Source: Pythium myriotylum
Taxonomy: Eukaryota; Oomycota; Peronosporomycetes; Pythiales; Pythiaceae
Length of the DNA stretch: 64,000 nt
NCBI GenBank assembly: GCA_023091665.1
Contig: JALJCQ010000014.1
Location: 1,612,001-1,676,000, forward strand
Reading direction: 5' to 3'
Position numbers and translations under genes: made by a program. A model generated the notes under the pieces. It did no database searches, had not been told where the DNA came from, and saw nothing but the letters and a program-made list of their open reading frames with translations. This document shows positions 1-12,622 of this stretch, piece by piece; position 1 is the first letter of the stretch; every line of letters starts with the position of its first letter.

Positions 1-220
1 GATACACAGCTCCTTCCGAATGCGTGTGACCCCGCACTGCTGTCAAACACCCGACCCAAATGCCATCCATCCATCCGACGCCGTCCACGACTCGATTGGC
101 CTATACGTCTGCCTACCGATCATGCTTGTCAGCCCGTTATCTCGTCGTACTATCATTCTCTCACGCATGATGAGTGCTATCCTCACATCAACGAAACCAA
201 AAGCCAAACTGAACTCGGAA

Positions 221-256
221 CCGCGACCGCGACCGCGACCGCGACCGCGACCGCGA
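221..256. repeat. CCGCGA hexamer microsatellite (first unit)
   Basis: Six perfect CCGCGA copies followed by degenerate CCGAAA/CCGATA copies to about position 293. The same tract occurs at the same place in every unit with about 4 to 8 perfect copies. The longest I counted is eight, at 20,420-20,467. Because the period is six bases, copy changes never shift an overlapping reading frame. That is enough to explain why long overlapping open frames survive here. Confidence 0.95.
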
Positions 257-897
257 CCGAAACCGATACCGAAACCGCGACCGAAACCGAAACGAGCATC
301 CCGCTTGCCTTCCGGTTGATGCCACCCCACACAGGTGGGCTGATCCGTCCTTCATCCTTCGCCTCGTGTCGTCTGTGCGAGCTGAGCGAAGGTGTCTATT
401 GTCCACACAGGATCTCGACTCAACTGCGCGTATGTGTTGGCACGACAGACTCGAACGACTACACCAACCTGAACGTGGTCGATGGACTCGTAGTTGGGAC
501 CCACCCACTCACCCACCCACGCTGGGTCCGCGGTGAGGGGCTAGAACCAACGAGTGCGAGGGGATTGAAGCCGCATGCGTGGGAACAAGTGCGGGGGTTG
601 GTGCCGACTCCTGGTTCACCTTGTCAGCTGAACGCACACGCTGGTTAGATGGTGACATGCTCGTCAAATGGAGCCAACATGCGGGCAGCGGTGGAGTGTG
701 GAAAGAAAGACAAGCAAGCACGACGAAGAGCGAGCATTGTCGAGGATAGGATGAGGGTGACGGGAAGGAGGTGATAGATAATGTGCTGGTGTGTGTGTTT
801 GTGTTTGATTGTGTGGTGATTAGTTGTGTTGTTTTATTGTTTTGGTTGTTGTAGTATGCGGTGTGTTTGTGTATGTGAGTGGAGTCGGGCGTGGATC

Positions 898-902
898 AAA
901 AA
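898..902 (-). terminator. Pol III T5 terminator of tRNA-Cys
   Basis: Three bases beyond the tRNA 3' end, on the tRNA strand, there is a run of five T. This is the usual RNA polymerase III stop signal. The same TTCTTTTTGA context follows every tRNA-Cys copy in the array, including the two copies that abut a retrotransposon. Confidence 0.8.
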
Positions 903-905
903 GAA

Positions 906-976
906 GCGCGAGACCGGGTTCGAACCAGTGACCCTTCGAGCTGCAATCGAAAGCTCTACCACTGAGCTACCCGCGC
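906..976 (-). tRNA. tRNA-Cys (GCA)
   Basis: The minus strand folds as a complete cloverleaf of 71 nt. It has a 7-bp acceptor stem with one G-U pair, D arm GCTC/GAGC, a 5-bp anticodon stem TTCGA/TCGAA around loop TTGCAGC (anticodon GCA), variable loop GGGTC and T arm with loop TTCGAAC. There is no intron. The base after the acceptor stem is T, the U73 discriminator that cysteinyl-tRNA synthetases recognise. Internal A box (TAGCTCAGTGG) and B box (GGTTCGAACC) are intact and a T5 terminator follows. It is the reference copy for the array. Confidence 0.96.
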
Positions 977-2188
977 GTCGAAACCAGACTCCTACGCTCA
1001 CTCAACAAACCCCGCTTTGACAATACACTTGGACAACTTTCACATTACACCAACAACAACACAATACACACATCATCGCCTCCACGCGAACAACTAACCA
1101 ACAAACCGCCACAACCAGATACACACACGCCACCACACGCCGCACCGGCGCACACGGATCCCAACAACCCAACACAACGCTCCCCACACTACACCCCCAC
1201 CGCATGCCATTGCTTTACCCTCTACGCACACATTACCCAGACCCCAGACCCCAGATCCATCTGACCATCCATCCCTACGTGGTGATACACAGCTCCTTCC
1301 GAATGCGTGTGACCCCGCACTGCTGTCAAACACCCGACCCAAATGCCATCCATCCATCCGACGCCGTCCACGACTCGATTGGCCTATACGTCTGCCTACC
1401 GATCATGCTTGTCAGCCCGTTATCTCGTCGTACTATCATTCTCTCACGCATGATGAGTGCTATCCTCACATCAACGAAACCAAAAGCCAAACTGAACTCG
1501 GAACCGCGACCGCGACCGCGACCGCGACCGCGACCGCGACCGAAACCGATACCGAAACCGCGACCGAAACCGAAACGAGCATCCCGCTTGCCTTCCGGTT
1601 GATGCCACCCCACACAGGTGGGCTGATCCGTCCTTCATCCTTCGCCTCGTGTCGTCTGTGCGAGCTGAGCGAAGGTGTCTATTGTCCACACAGGATCTCG
1701 ACTCAACTGCGCGTATGTGTTGGCACGACAGACTCGAACGACTACACCAACCTGAACGTGGTCGATGGACTCGTAGTTGGGACCCACCCACTCACCCACC
1801 CACGCTGGGTCCGCGGTGAGGGGCTAGAACCAACGAGTGCGAGGGGATTGAAGCCGCATGCGTGGGAACAAGTGCGGGGGTTGGTGCCGACTCCTGGTTC
1901 ACCTTGTCAGCTGAACGCACACGCTGGTTAGATGGTGACATGCTCGTCAAATGGAGCCAACATGCGGGCAGCGGTGGAGTGTGGAAAGAAAGACAAGCAA
2001 GCACGACGAAGAGCGAGCATTGTCGAGGATAGGATGAGGGTGACGGGAAGGAGGTGATAGATAATGTGCTGGTGTGTGTGTTTGTGTTTGATTGTGTGGT
2101 GGTTAGTTGTGTTGTTTTATTGTTTTGGTTGTTGTAGTATGCGGTGTGTTTGTGTATGTGAGTGGAGTCGGGCGTGGATCAAAAAGAA

Positions 2189-2259
2189 GCGCGAGACCGG
2201 GTTCGAACCAGTGACCCTTCGAGCTGCAATCGAAAGCTCTACCACTGAGCTACCCGCGC
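2189..2259 (-). tRNA. tRNA-Cys (GCA), array copy 2
   Basis: Same 71-nt sequence as the copy at 906-976, with U73 and the T5 terminator. Confidence 0.96.
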
Positions 2260-3478
2260 GTCGAAACCAGACTCCTACGCTCACTCAACAAACCCCGCTT
2301 TGACAATACACTTGGACAACTTTCACATTACACCAACAACAACACAATACACACATCATCGCCTCCACGCGAACAACTAACCAACAAACCGCCACAACCA
2401 GATACACACACGCCACCACACGCCGCACCGGCGCACATGGATCCCAACAACCCAACACAACGCTCCCCACACTACACCCCCACCGCATGCCATTGCTTTA
2501 CCCTCTACGCACACATTACCCAGACCCCAGACCCCAGACCCCAGATCCATCTGACCATCCATCCCTACGTGGTGATACACAGCTCCTTCCGAATGCGTGT
2601 GACCCCGCACTGCTGTCAAACACCCGACCCAAATGCCATCCATCCATCCGACGCCGTCCACGACTCGATTGGCCTATACGTCTGCCTACCGATCATGCTT
2701 GTCAGCCCGTTATCTCGTCGTACTATCATTCTCTCACGCATGATGAGTGCTATCCTCACATCAACGAAACCAAAAGCCAAACTGAACTCGGAACCGCGAC
2801 CGCGACCGCGACCGCGACCGCGACCGCGACCGAAACCGATACCGAAACCGCGACCGAAACCGAAACGAGCATCCCGCTTGCCTTCCGGTTGATGCCACCC
2901 CACACAGGTGGGCTGATCCGTCCTTCATCCTTCGCCTCGTGTCGTCTGTGCGAGCTGAGCGAAGGTGTCTATTGTCCACACAGGATCTCGACTCAACTGC
3001 GCGTATGTGTTGGCACGACAGACTCGAACGACTACACCAACCTGAACGTGGTCGATGGACTCGTAGTTGGGACCCACCCACTCACCCACCCACGCTGGGT
3101 CCGCGGTGAGGGGCTAGAACCAACGAGTGCGAGGGGATTGAAGCCGCATGCGTGGGAACAAGTGCGGGGGTTGGTGCCGACTCCTGGTTCACCTTGTCAG
3201 CTGAACGCACACGCTGGTTAGATGGTGACATGCTCGTCAAATGGAGCCAACATGCGGGCAGCGGTGGAGTGTGGAAAGAAAGACAAGCAAGCACGACGAA
3301 GAGCGAGCATTGTCGAGGATAGGATGAGGGTGACGGGAAGGAGGTGATAGATAATGTGCTGGTGTGTGTGTTTGTGTTTGATTGTGTGGTGGTTAGTTGT
3401 GTTGTTTTATTGTTTTGGTTGTTGTAGTATGCGGTGTGTTTGTGTATGTGAGTGGAGTCGGGCGTGGATCAAAAAGAA

Positions 3479-3549
3479 GCGCGAGACCGGGTTCGAACCA
3501 GTGACCCTTCGAGCTGCAATCGAAAGCTCTACCACTGAGCTACCCGCGC
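3479..3549 (-). tRNA. tRNA-Cys (GCA), array copy 3
   Basis: Same 71-nt sequence as the copy at 906-976. Confidence 0.96.
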
Positions 3550-4768
3550 GTCGAAACCAGACTCCTACGCTCACTCAACAAACCCCGCTTTGACAATACA
3601 CTTGGACAACTTTCACATTACACCAACAACAACACAATACACACATCATCGCCTCCACGCGAACAACTAACCAACAAACCGCCACAACCAGATACACACA
3701 CGCCACCACACGCCGCACCGGCGCACACGGATCCCAACAACCCAACACAACGCTCCCCACACTACACCCCCACCGCATGCCATTGCTTTACCCTCTACGC
3801 ACACATTACCCAGACCCCAGACCCCAGACCCCAGATCCATCTGACCATCCATCCCTACGTGGTGATACACAGCTCCTTCCGAATGCGTGTGACCCCGCAC
3901 TGCTGTCAAACACCCGACCCAAATGCCATCCATCCATCCGACGCCGTCCACGACTCGATTGGCCTATACGTCTGCCTACCGATCATGCTTGTCAGCCCGT
4001 TATCTCGTCGTACTATCATTCTCTCACGCATGATGAGTGCTATCCTCACATCAACGAAACCAAAAGCCAAACTGAACTCGGAACCGCGACCGCGACCGCG
4101 ACCGCGACCGCGACCGCGACCGAAACCGATACCGAAACCGCGACCGAAACCGAAACGAGCATCCCGCTTGCCTTCCGGTTGATGCCACCCCACACAGGTG
4201 GGCTGATCCGTCCTTCATCCTTCGCCTCGTGTCGTCTGTGCGAGCTGAGCGAAGGTGTCTATTGTCCACACAGGATCTCGACTCAACTGCGCGTATGTGT
4301 TGGCACGACAGACTCGAACGACTACACCAACCTGAACGTGGTCGATGGACTCGTAGTTGGGACCCACCCACTCACCCACCCACGCTGGGTCCGCGGTGAG
4401 GGGCTAGAACCAACGAGTGCGAGGGGATTGAAGCCGCATGCGTGGGAACAAGTGCGGGGGTTGGTGCCGACTCCTGGTTCACCTTGTCAGCTGAACGCAC
4501 ACGCTGGTTAGATGGTGACATGCTCGTCAAATGGAGCCAACATGCGGGCAGCGGTGGAGTGTGGAAAGAAAGACAAGCAAGCACGACGAAGAGCGAGCAT
4601 TGTCGAGGATAGGATGAGGGTGACGGGAAGGAGGTGATAGATAATGTGCTGGTGTGTGTGTTTGTGTTTGATTGTGTGGTGATTAGTTGTGTTGTTTTAT
4701 TGTTTTGGTTGTTGTAGTATGCGGTGTGTTTGTGTATGTGAGTGGAGTCGGGCGTGGATCAAAAAGAA

Positions 4769-4839
4769 GCGCGAGACCGGGTTCGAACCAGTGACCCTTC
4801 GAGCTGCAATCGAAAGCTCTACCACTGAGCTACCCGCGC
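4769..4839 (-). tRNA. tRNA-Cys (GCA), array copy 4
   Basis: Same 71-nt sequence as the copy at 906-976. Confidence 0.96.
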
Positions 4840-6058
4840 GTCGAAACCAGACTCCTACGCTCACTCAACAAACCCCGCTTTGACAATACACTTGGACAAC
4901 TTTCACATTACACCAACAACAACACAATACACACATCATCGCCTCCACGCGAACAACTAACCAACAAACCGCCACAACCAGATACACACACGCCACCACA
5001 CGCCGCACCGGCGCACATGGATCCCAACAACCCAACACAACGCTCCCCACACTACACCCCCACCGCATGCCATTGCTTTACCCTCTACGCACACATTACC
5101 CAGACCCCAGACCCCAGACCCCAGATCCATCTGACCATCCATCCCTACGTGGTGATACACAGCTCCTTCCGAATGCGTGTGACCCCGCACTGCTGTCAAA
5201 CACCCGACCCAAATGCCATCCATCCATCCGACGCCGTCCACGACTCGATTGGCCTATACGTCTGCCTACCGATCATGCTTGTCAGCCCGTTATCTCGTCG
5301 TACTATCATTCTCTCACGCATGATGAGTGCTATCCTCACATCAACGAAACCAAAAGCCAAACTGAACTCGGAACCGCGACCGCGACCGCGACCGCGACCG
5401 CGACCGCGACCGAAACCGATACCGAAACCGCGACCGAAACCGAAACGAGCATCCCGCTTGCCTTCCGGTTGATGCCACCCCACACAGGTGGGCTGATCCG
5501 TCCTTCATCCTTCGCCTCGTGTCGTCTGTGCGAGCTGAGCGAAGGTGTCTATTGTCCACACAGGATCTCGACTCAACTGCGCGTATGTGTTGGCACGACA
5601 GACTCGAACGACTACACCAACCTGAACGTGGTCGATGGACTCGTAGTTGGGACCCACCCACTCACCCACCCACGCTGGGTCCGCGGTGAGGGGCTAGAAC
5701 CAACGAGTGCGAGGGGATTGAAGCCGCATGCGTGGGAACAAGTGCGGGGGTTGGTGCCGACTCCTGGTTCACCTTGTCAGCTGAACGCACACGCTGGTTA
5801 GATGGTGACATGCTCGTCAAATGGAGCCAACATGCGGGCAGCGGTGGAGTGTGGAAAGAAAGACAAGCAAGCACGACGAAGAGCGAGCATTGTCGAGGAT
5901 AGGATGAGGGTGACGGGAAGGAGGTGATAGATAATGTGCTGGTGTGTGTGTTTGTGTTTGATTGTGTGGTGATTAGTTGTGTTGTTTTATTGTTTTGGTT
6001 GTTGTAGTATGCGGTGTGTTTGTGTATGTGAGTGGAGTCGGGCGTGGATCAAAAAGAA

Positions 6059-6129
6059 GCGCGAGACCGGGTTCGAACCAGTGACCCTTCGAGCTGCAAT
6101 CGAAAGCTCTACCACTGAGCTACCCGCGC
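6059..6129 (-). tRNA. tRNA-Cys (GCA), array copy 5
   Basis: Same 71-nt sequence as the copy at 906-976. Confidence 0.96.
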
Positions 6130-7348
6130 GTCGAAACCAGACTCCTACGCTCACTCAACAAACCCCGCTTTGACAATACACTTGGACAACTTTCACATTA
6201 CACCAACAACAACACAATACACACATCATCGCCTCCACGCGAACAACTAACCAACAAACCGCCACAACCAGATACACACACGCCACCACACGCCGCACCG
6301 GCGCACATGGATCCCAACAACCCAACACAACGCTCCCCACACTACACCCCCACCGCATGCCATTGCTTTACCCTCTACGCACACATTACCCAGACCCCAG
6401 ACCCCAGACCCCAGATCCATCTGACCATCCATCCCTACGTGGTGATACACAGCTCCTTCCGAATGCGTGTGACCCCGCACTGCTGTCAAACACCCGACCC
6501 AAATGCCATCCATCCATCCGACGCCGTCCACGACTCGATTGGCCTATACGTCTGCCTACCGATCATGCTTGTCAGCCCGTTATCTCGTCGTACTATCATT
6601 CTCTCACGCATGATGAGTGCTATCCTCACATCAACGAAACCAAAAGCCAAACTGAACTCGGAACCGCGACCGCGACCGCGACCGCGACCGCGACCGCGAC
6701 CGAAACCGATACCGAAACCGCGACCGAAACCGAAACGAGCATCCCGCTTGCCTTCCGGTTGATGCCACCCCACACAGGTGGGCTGATCCGTCCTTCATCC
6801 TTCGCCTCGTGTCGTCTGTGCGAGCTGAGCGAAGGTGTCTATTGTCCACACAGGATCTCGACTCAACTGCGCGTATGTGTTGGCACGACAGACTCGAACG
6901 ACTACACCAACCTGAACGTGGTCGATGGACTCGTAGTTGGGACCCACCCACTCACCCACCCACGCTGGGTCCGCGGTGAGGGGCTAGAACCAACGAGTGC
7001 GAGGGGATTGAAGCCGCATGCGTGGGAACAAGTGCGGGGGTTGGTGCCGACTCCTGGTTCACCTTGTCAGCTGAACGCACACGCTGGTTAGATGGTGACA
7101 TGCTCGTCAAATGGAGCCAACATGCGGGCAGCGGTGGAGTGTGGAAAGAAAGACAAGCAAGCACGACGAAGAGCGAGCATTGTCGAGGATAGGATGAGGG
7201 TGACGGGAAGGAGGTGATAGATAATGTGCTGGTGTGTGTGTTTGTGTTTGATTGTGTGGTGATTAGTTGTGTTGTTTTATTGTTTTGGTTGTTGTAGTAT
7301 GCGGTGTGTTTGTGTATGTGAGTGGAGTCGGGCGTGGATCAAAAAGAA

Positions 7349-7419
7349 GCGCGAGACCGGGTTCGAACCAGTGACCCTTCGAGCTGCAATCGAAAGCTCT
7401 ACCACTGAGCTACCCGCGC
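7349..7419 (-). tRNA. tRNA-Cys (GCA), array copy 6
   Basis: Same 71-nt sequence as the copy at 906-976. Confidence 0.96.
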
Positions 7420-8638
7420 GTCGAAACCAGACTCCTACGCTCACTCAACAAACCCCGCTTTGACAATACACTTGGACAACTTTCACATTACACCAACAAC
7501 AACACAATACACACATCATCGCCTCCACGCGAACAACTAACCAACAAACCGCCACAACCAGATACACACACGCCACCACACGCCGCACCGGCGCACACGG
7601 ATCCCAACAACCCAACACAACGCTCCCCACACTACACCCCCACCGCATGCCATTGCTTTACCCTCTACGCACACATTACCCAGACCCCAGACCCCAGACC
7701 CCAGATCCATCTGACCATCCATCCCTACGTGGTGATACACAGCTCCTTCCGAATGCGTGTGACCCCGCACTGCTGTCAAACACCCGACCCAAATGCCATC
7801 CATCCATCCGACGCCGTCCACGACTCGATTGGCCTATACGTCTGCCTACCGATCATGCTTGTCAGCCCGTTATCTCGTCGTACTATCATTCTCTCACGCA
7901 TGATGAGTGCTATCCTCACATCAACGAAACCAAAAGCCAAACTGAACTCGGAACCGCGACCGCGACCGCGACCGCGACCGCGACCGCGACCGAAACCGAT
8001 ACCGAAACCGCGACCGAAACCGAAACGAGCATCCCGCTTGCCTTCCGGTTGATGCCACCCCACACAGGTGGGCTGATCCGTCCTTCATCCTTCGCCTCGT
8101 GTCGTCTGTGCGAGCTGAGCGAAGGTGTCTATTGTCCACACAGGATCTCGACTCAACTGCGCGTATGTGTTGGCACGACAGACTCGAACGACTACACCAA
8201 CCTGAACGTGGTCGATGGACTCGTAGTTGGGACCCACCCACTCACCCACCCACGCTGGGTCCGCGGTGAGGGGCTAGAACCAACGAGTGCGAGGGGATTG
8301 AAGCCGCATGCGTGGGAACAAGTGCGGGGGTTGGTGCCGACTCCTGGTTCACCTTGTCAGCTGAACGCACACGCTGGTTAGATGGTGACATGCTCGTCAA
8401 ATGGAGCCAACATGCGGGCAGCGGTGGAGTGTGGAAAGAAAGACAAGCAAGCACGACGAAGAGCGAGCATTGTCGAGGATAGGATGAGGGTGACGGGAAG
8501 GAGGTGATAGATAATGTGCTGGTGTGTGTGTTTGTGTTTGATTGTGTGGTGATTAGTTGTGTTGTTTTATTGTTTTGGTTGTTGTAGTATGCGGTGTGTT
8601 TGTGTATGTGAGTGGAGTCGGGCGTGGATCAAAAAGAA

Positions 8639-8709
8639 GCGCGAGACCGGGTTCGAACCAGTGACCCTTCGAGCTGCAATCGAAAGCTCTACCACTGAGC
8701 TACCCGCGC
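8639..8709 (-). tRNA. tRNA-Cys (GCA), array copy 7
   Basis: Same 71-nt sequence as the copy at 906-976. Confidence 0.96.
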
Positions 8710-9916
8710 GTCGAAACCAGACTCCTACGCTCACTCAACAAACCCCGCTTTGACAATACACTTGGACAACTTTCACATTACACCAACAACAACACAATAC
8801 ACACATCATCGCCTCCACGCGAACAACTAACCAACAAACCGCCACAACCAGATACACACACGCCACCACACGCCGCACCGGCGCACACGGATCCCAACAA
8901 CCCAACACAACGCTCCCCACACTACACCCCCACCGCATGCCATTGCTTTACCCTCTACGCACACATTACCCAGACCCCAGACCCCAGACCCCAGATCCAT
9001 CTGACCATCCATCCCTACGTGGTGATACACAGCTCCTTCCGAATGCGTGTGACCCCGCACTGCTGTCAAACACCCGACCCAAATGCCATCCATCCATCCG
9101 ACGCCGTCCACGACTCGATTGGCCTATACGTCTGCCTACCGATCATGCTTGTCAGCCCGTTATCTCGTCGTACTATCATTCTCTCACGCATGATGAGTGC
9201 TATCCTCACATCAACGAAACCAAAAGCCAAACTGAACTCGGAACCGCGACCGCGACCGCGACCGCGACCGCGACCGATACCGAAACCGCGACCGAAACCG
9301 AAACGAGCATCCCGCTTGCCTTCCGGTTGATGCCACCCCACACAGGTGGGCTGATCCGTCCTTCATCCTTCGCCTCGTGTCGTCTGTGCGAGCTGAGCGA
9401 AGGTGTCTATTGTCCACACAGGATCTCGACTCAACTGCGCGTATGTGTTGGCACGACAGACTCGAACGACTACACCAACCTGAACGTGGTCGATGGACTC
9501 GTAGTTGGGACCCACCCACTCACCCACCCACGCTGGGTCCGCGGTGAGGGGCTAGAACCAACGAGTGCGAGGGGATTGAAGCCGCATGCGTGGGAACAAG
9601 TGCGGGGGTTGGTGCCGACTCCTGGTTCACCTTGTCAGCTGAACGCACACGCTGGTTAGATGGTGACATGCTCGTCAAATGGAGCCAACATGCGGGCAGC
9701 GGTGGAGTGTGGAAAGAAAGACAAGCAAGCACGACGAAGAGCGAGCATTGTCGAGGATAGGATGAGGGTGACGGGAAGGAGGTGATAGATAATGTGCTGG
9801 TGTGTGTGTTTGTGTTTGATTGTGTGGTGGTTAGTTGTGTTGTTTTATTGTTTTGGTTGTTGTAGTATGCGGTGTGTTTGTGTATGTGAGTGGAGTCGGG
9901 CGTGGATCAAAAAGAA

Positions 9917-9987
9917 GCGCGAGACCGGGTTCGAACCAGTGACCCTTCGAGCTGCAATCGAAAGCTCTACCACTGAGCTACCCGCGC
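9917..9987 (-). tRNA. tRNA-Cys (GCA), array copy 8
   Basis: Same 71-nt sequence as the copy at 906-976. Confidence 0.96.
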
Positions 9988-11187
9988 GTCGAAACCAGAC
10001 TCCTACGCTCACTCAACAAACCCCGCTTTGACAATACACTTGGACAACTTTCACATTACACCAACAACAACACAATACACACATCATCGCCTCCACGCGA
10101 ACAACTAACCAACAAACCGCCACAACCAGATACACACACGCCACCACACGCCGCACCGGCGCACATGGATCCCAACAACCCAACACAACGCTCCCCACAC
10201 TACACCCCCACCGCATGCCATTGCTTTACCCTCTACGCACACATTACCCAGACCCCAGACCCCAGATCCATCTGACCATCCATCCCTACGTGGTGATACA
10301 CAGCTCCTTCCGAATGCGTGTGACCCCGCACTGCTGTCAAACACCCGACCCAAATGCCATCCATCCATCCGACGCCGTCCACGACTCGATTGGCCTATAC
10401 GTCTGCCTACCGATCATGCTTGTCAGCCCGTTATCTCGTCGTACTATCATTCTCTCACGCATGATGAGTGCTATCCTCACATCAACGAAACCAAAAGCCA
10501 AACTGAACTCGGAACCGCGACCGCGACCGCGACCGCGACCGAAACCGATACCGAAACCGCGACCGAAACCGAAACGAGCATCCCGCTTGCCTTCCGGTTG
10601 ATGCCACCCCACACAGGTGGGCTGATCCGTCCTTCATCCTTCGCCTCGTGTCGTCTGTGCGAGCTGAGCGAAGGTGTCTATTGTCCACACAGGATCTCGA
10701 CTCAACTGCGCGTATGTGTTGGCACGACAGACTCGAACGACTACACCAACCTGAACGTGGTCGATGGACTCGTAGTTGGGACCCACCCACTCACCCACCC
10801 ACGCTGGGTCCGCGGTGAGGGGCTAGAACCAACGAGTGCGAGGGGATTGAAGCCGCATGCGTGGGAACAAGTGCGGGGGTTGGTGCCGACTCCTGGTTCA
10901 CCTTGTCAGCTGAACGCACACGCTGGTTAGATGGTGACATGCTCGTCAAATGGAGCCAACATGCGGGCAGCGGTGGAGTGTGGAAAGAAAGACAAGCAAG
11001 CACGACGAAGAGCGAGCATTGTCGAGGATAGGATGAGGGTGACGGGAAGGAGGTGATAGATAATGTGCTGGTGTGTGTGTTTGTGTTTGATTGTGTGGTG
11101 GTTAGTTGTGTTGTTTTATTGTTTTGGTTGTTGTAGTATGCGGTGTGTTTGTGTATGTGAGTGGAGTCGGGCGTGGATCAAAAAGAA

Positions 11188-11258
11188 GCGCGAGACCGGG
11201 TTCGAACCAGTGACCCTTCGAGCTGCAATCGAAAGCTCTACCACTGAGCTACCCGCGC
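11188..11258 (-). tRNA. tRNA-Cys (GCA), array copy 9
   Basis: Same 71-nt sequence as the copy at 906-976. The unit to its right has a 1-bp deletion (near 11,500) that breaks one of the long spurious frames without touching the tRNA. Confidence 0.96.
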
Positions 11259-12457
11259 GTCGAAACCAGACTCCTACGCTCACTCAACAAACCCCGCTTT
11301 GACAATACACTTGGACAACTTTCACATTACACCAACAACAACACAATACACACATCATCGCCTCCACGCGAACAACTAACCAACAAACCGCCACAACCAG
11401 ATACACACACGCCACCACACGCCGCACCGGCGCACACGGATCCCAACAACCCAACACAACGCTCCCCACACTACACCCCCACCGCATGCCATTGCTTTAC
11501 CTCTACGCACACATTACCCAGACCCCAGACCCCAGATCCATCTGACCATCCATCCCTACGTGGTGATACACAGCTCCTTCCGAATGCGTGTGACCCCGCA
11601 CTGCTGTCAAACACCCGACCCAAATGCCATCCATCCATCCGACGCCGTCCACGACTCGATTGGCCTATACGTCTGCCTACCGATCATGCTTGTCAGCCCG
11701 TTATCTCGTCGTACTATCATTCTCTCACGCATGATGAGTGCTATCCTCACATCAACGAAACCAAAAGCCAAACTGAACTCGGAACCGCGACCGCGACCGC
11801 GACCGCGACCGAAACCGATACCGAAACCGCGACCGAAACCGAAACGAGCATCCCGCTTGCCTTCCGGTTGATGCCACCCCACACAGGTGGGCTGATCCGT
11901 CCTTCATCCTTCGCCTCGTGTCGTCTGTGCGAGCTGAGCGAAGGTGTCTATTGTCCACACAGGATCTCGACTCAACTGCGCGTATGTGTTGGCACGACAG
12001 ACTCGAACGACTACACCAACCTGAACGTGGTCGATGGACTCGTAGTTGGGACCCACCCACTCACCCACCCACGCTGGGTCCGCGGTGAGGGGCTAGAACC
12101 AACGAGTGCGAGGGGATTGAAGCCGCATGCGTGGGAACAAGTGCGGGGGTTGGTGCCGACTCCTGGTTCACCTTGTCAGCTGAACGCACACGCTGGTTAG
12201 ATGGTGACATGCTCGTCAAATGGAGCCAACATGCGGGCAGCGGTGGAGTGTGGAAAGAAAGACAAGCAAGCACGACGAAGAGCGAGCATTGTCGAGGATA
12301 GGATGAGGGTGACGGGAAGGAGGTGATAGATAATGTGCTGGTGTGTGTGTTTGTGTTTGATTGTGTGGTGATTAGTTGTGTTGTTTTATTGTTTTGGTTG
12401 TTGTAGTATGCGGTGTGTTTGTGTATGTGAGTGGAGTCGGGCGTGGATCAAAAAGAA

Positions 12458-12528
12458 GCGCGAGACCGGGTTCGAACCAGTGACCCTTCGAGCTGCAATC
12501 GAAAGCTCTACCACTGAGCTACCCGCGC
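12458..12528 (-). tRNA. tRNA-Cys (GCA), copy abutting retrotransposon 1
   Basis: Complete 71-nt tRNA-Cys identical to the array copies. Its first base (12,528) is directly followed by the retrotransposon that starts at 12,529. The native 5' flank is therefore replaced by element sequence while the internal A and B boxes, U73 and terminator remain. It should still be transcribable by pol III, now reading leftwards away from the element. Confidence 0.95.
12513..12528. repeat. Left target-site duplication of element 1
   Basis: ACTGAGCTACCCGCGC, the complement of the first 16 nt of tRNA-Cys. It is repeated exactly at 19,870-19,885 on the other side of the element. Confidence 0.93.
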
Positions 12529-12622
12529 CACTTCTCGTTTTGCCTCGTCGAGCACAAGTCGATCCAAGCAAACAGCCGAAGTAACCAGCCAACCAGCCTC
12601 CCAGCCTTCCCGTCGAACGAAG

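Larger units (their letters stand above)
1..12528. repeat. tRNA-Cys tandem array, left block
   Basis: About ten units of 1.27-1.29 kb in direct tandem. The spacing between successive tRNA starts is 1283, 1290 (five times), 1278, 1271 and 1270. Units are almost identical over their whole length. Length changes come mainly from a CCGCGA hexamer tract (first seen at 221-256, six copies) and an AGACCCC heptamer tract just before the tRNA-distal region. Each unit has one minus-strand tRNA-Cys gene, a GT-rich stretch left of it and a CA-rich stretch right of it. The window starts inside a unit, so the array continues to the left. Long open frames cross each unit on both strands, but I consider them by-products of the sequence composition. 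The block ends where a retrotransposon is inserted at 12,528. Confidence 0.97.

Noticed and set aside
540..620. Possible second tRNA or B box (GGTTCTAGCCC on the minus strand) in each unit
   Set aside because: No D arm, anticodon arm or acceptor stem could be found around it.
826..1020. 64- to 79-codon frame running through the tRNA-Cys gene
   Set aside because: It is simply the complement of the tRNA gene and its GT-rich flank read as codons.
2487..3221. 244-codon frame repeated in most array units, and the Arg-Pro-rich and Ser-Arg-rich frames on both strands
   Set aside because: They overlap one another on both strands, are driven by the hexamer tract and GC-rich composition, lose their start or frame in some units (for example a 1-bp deletion near 11,500), and resemble no protein. 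The tRNA is the conserved function of the unit.
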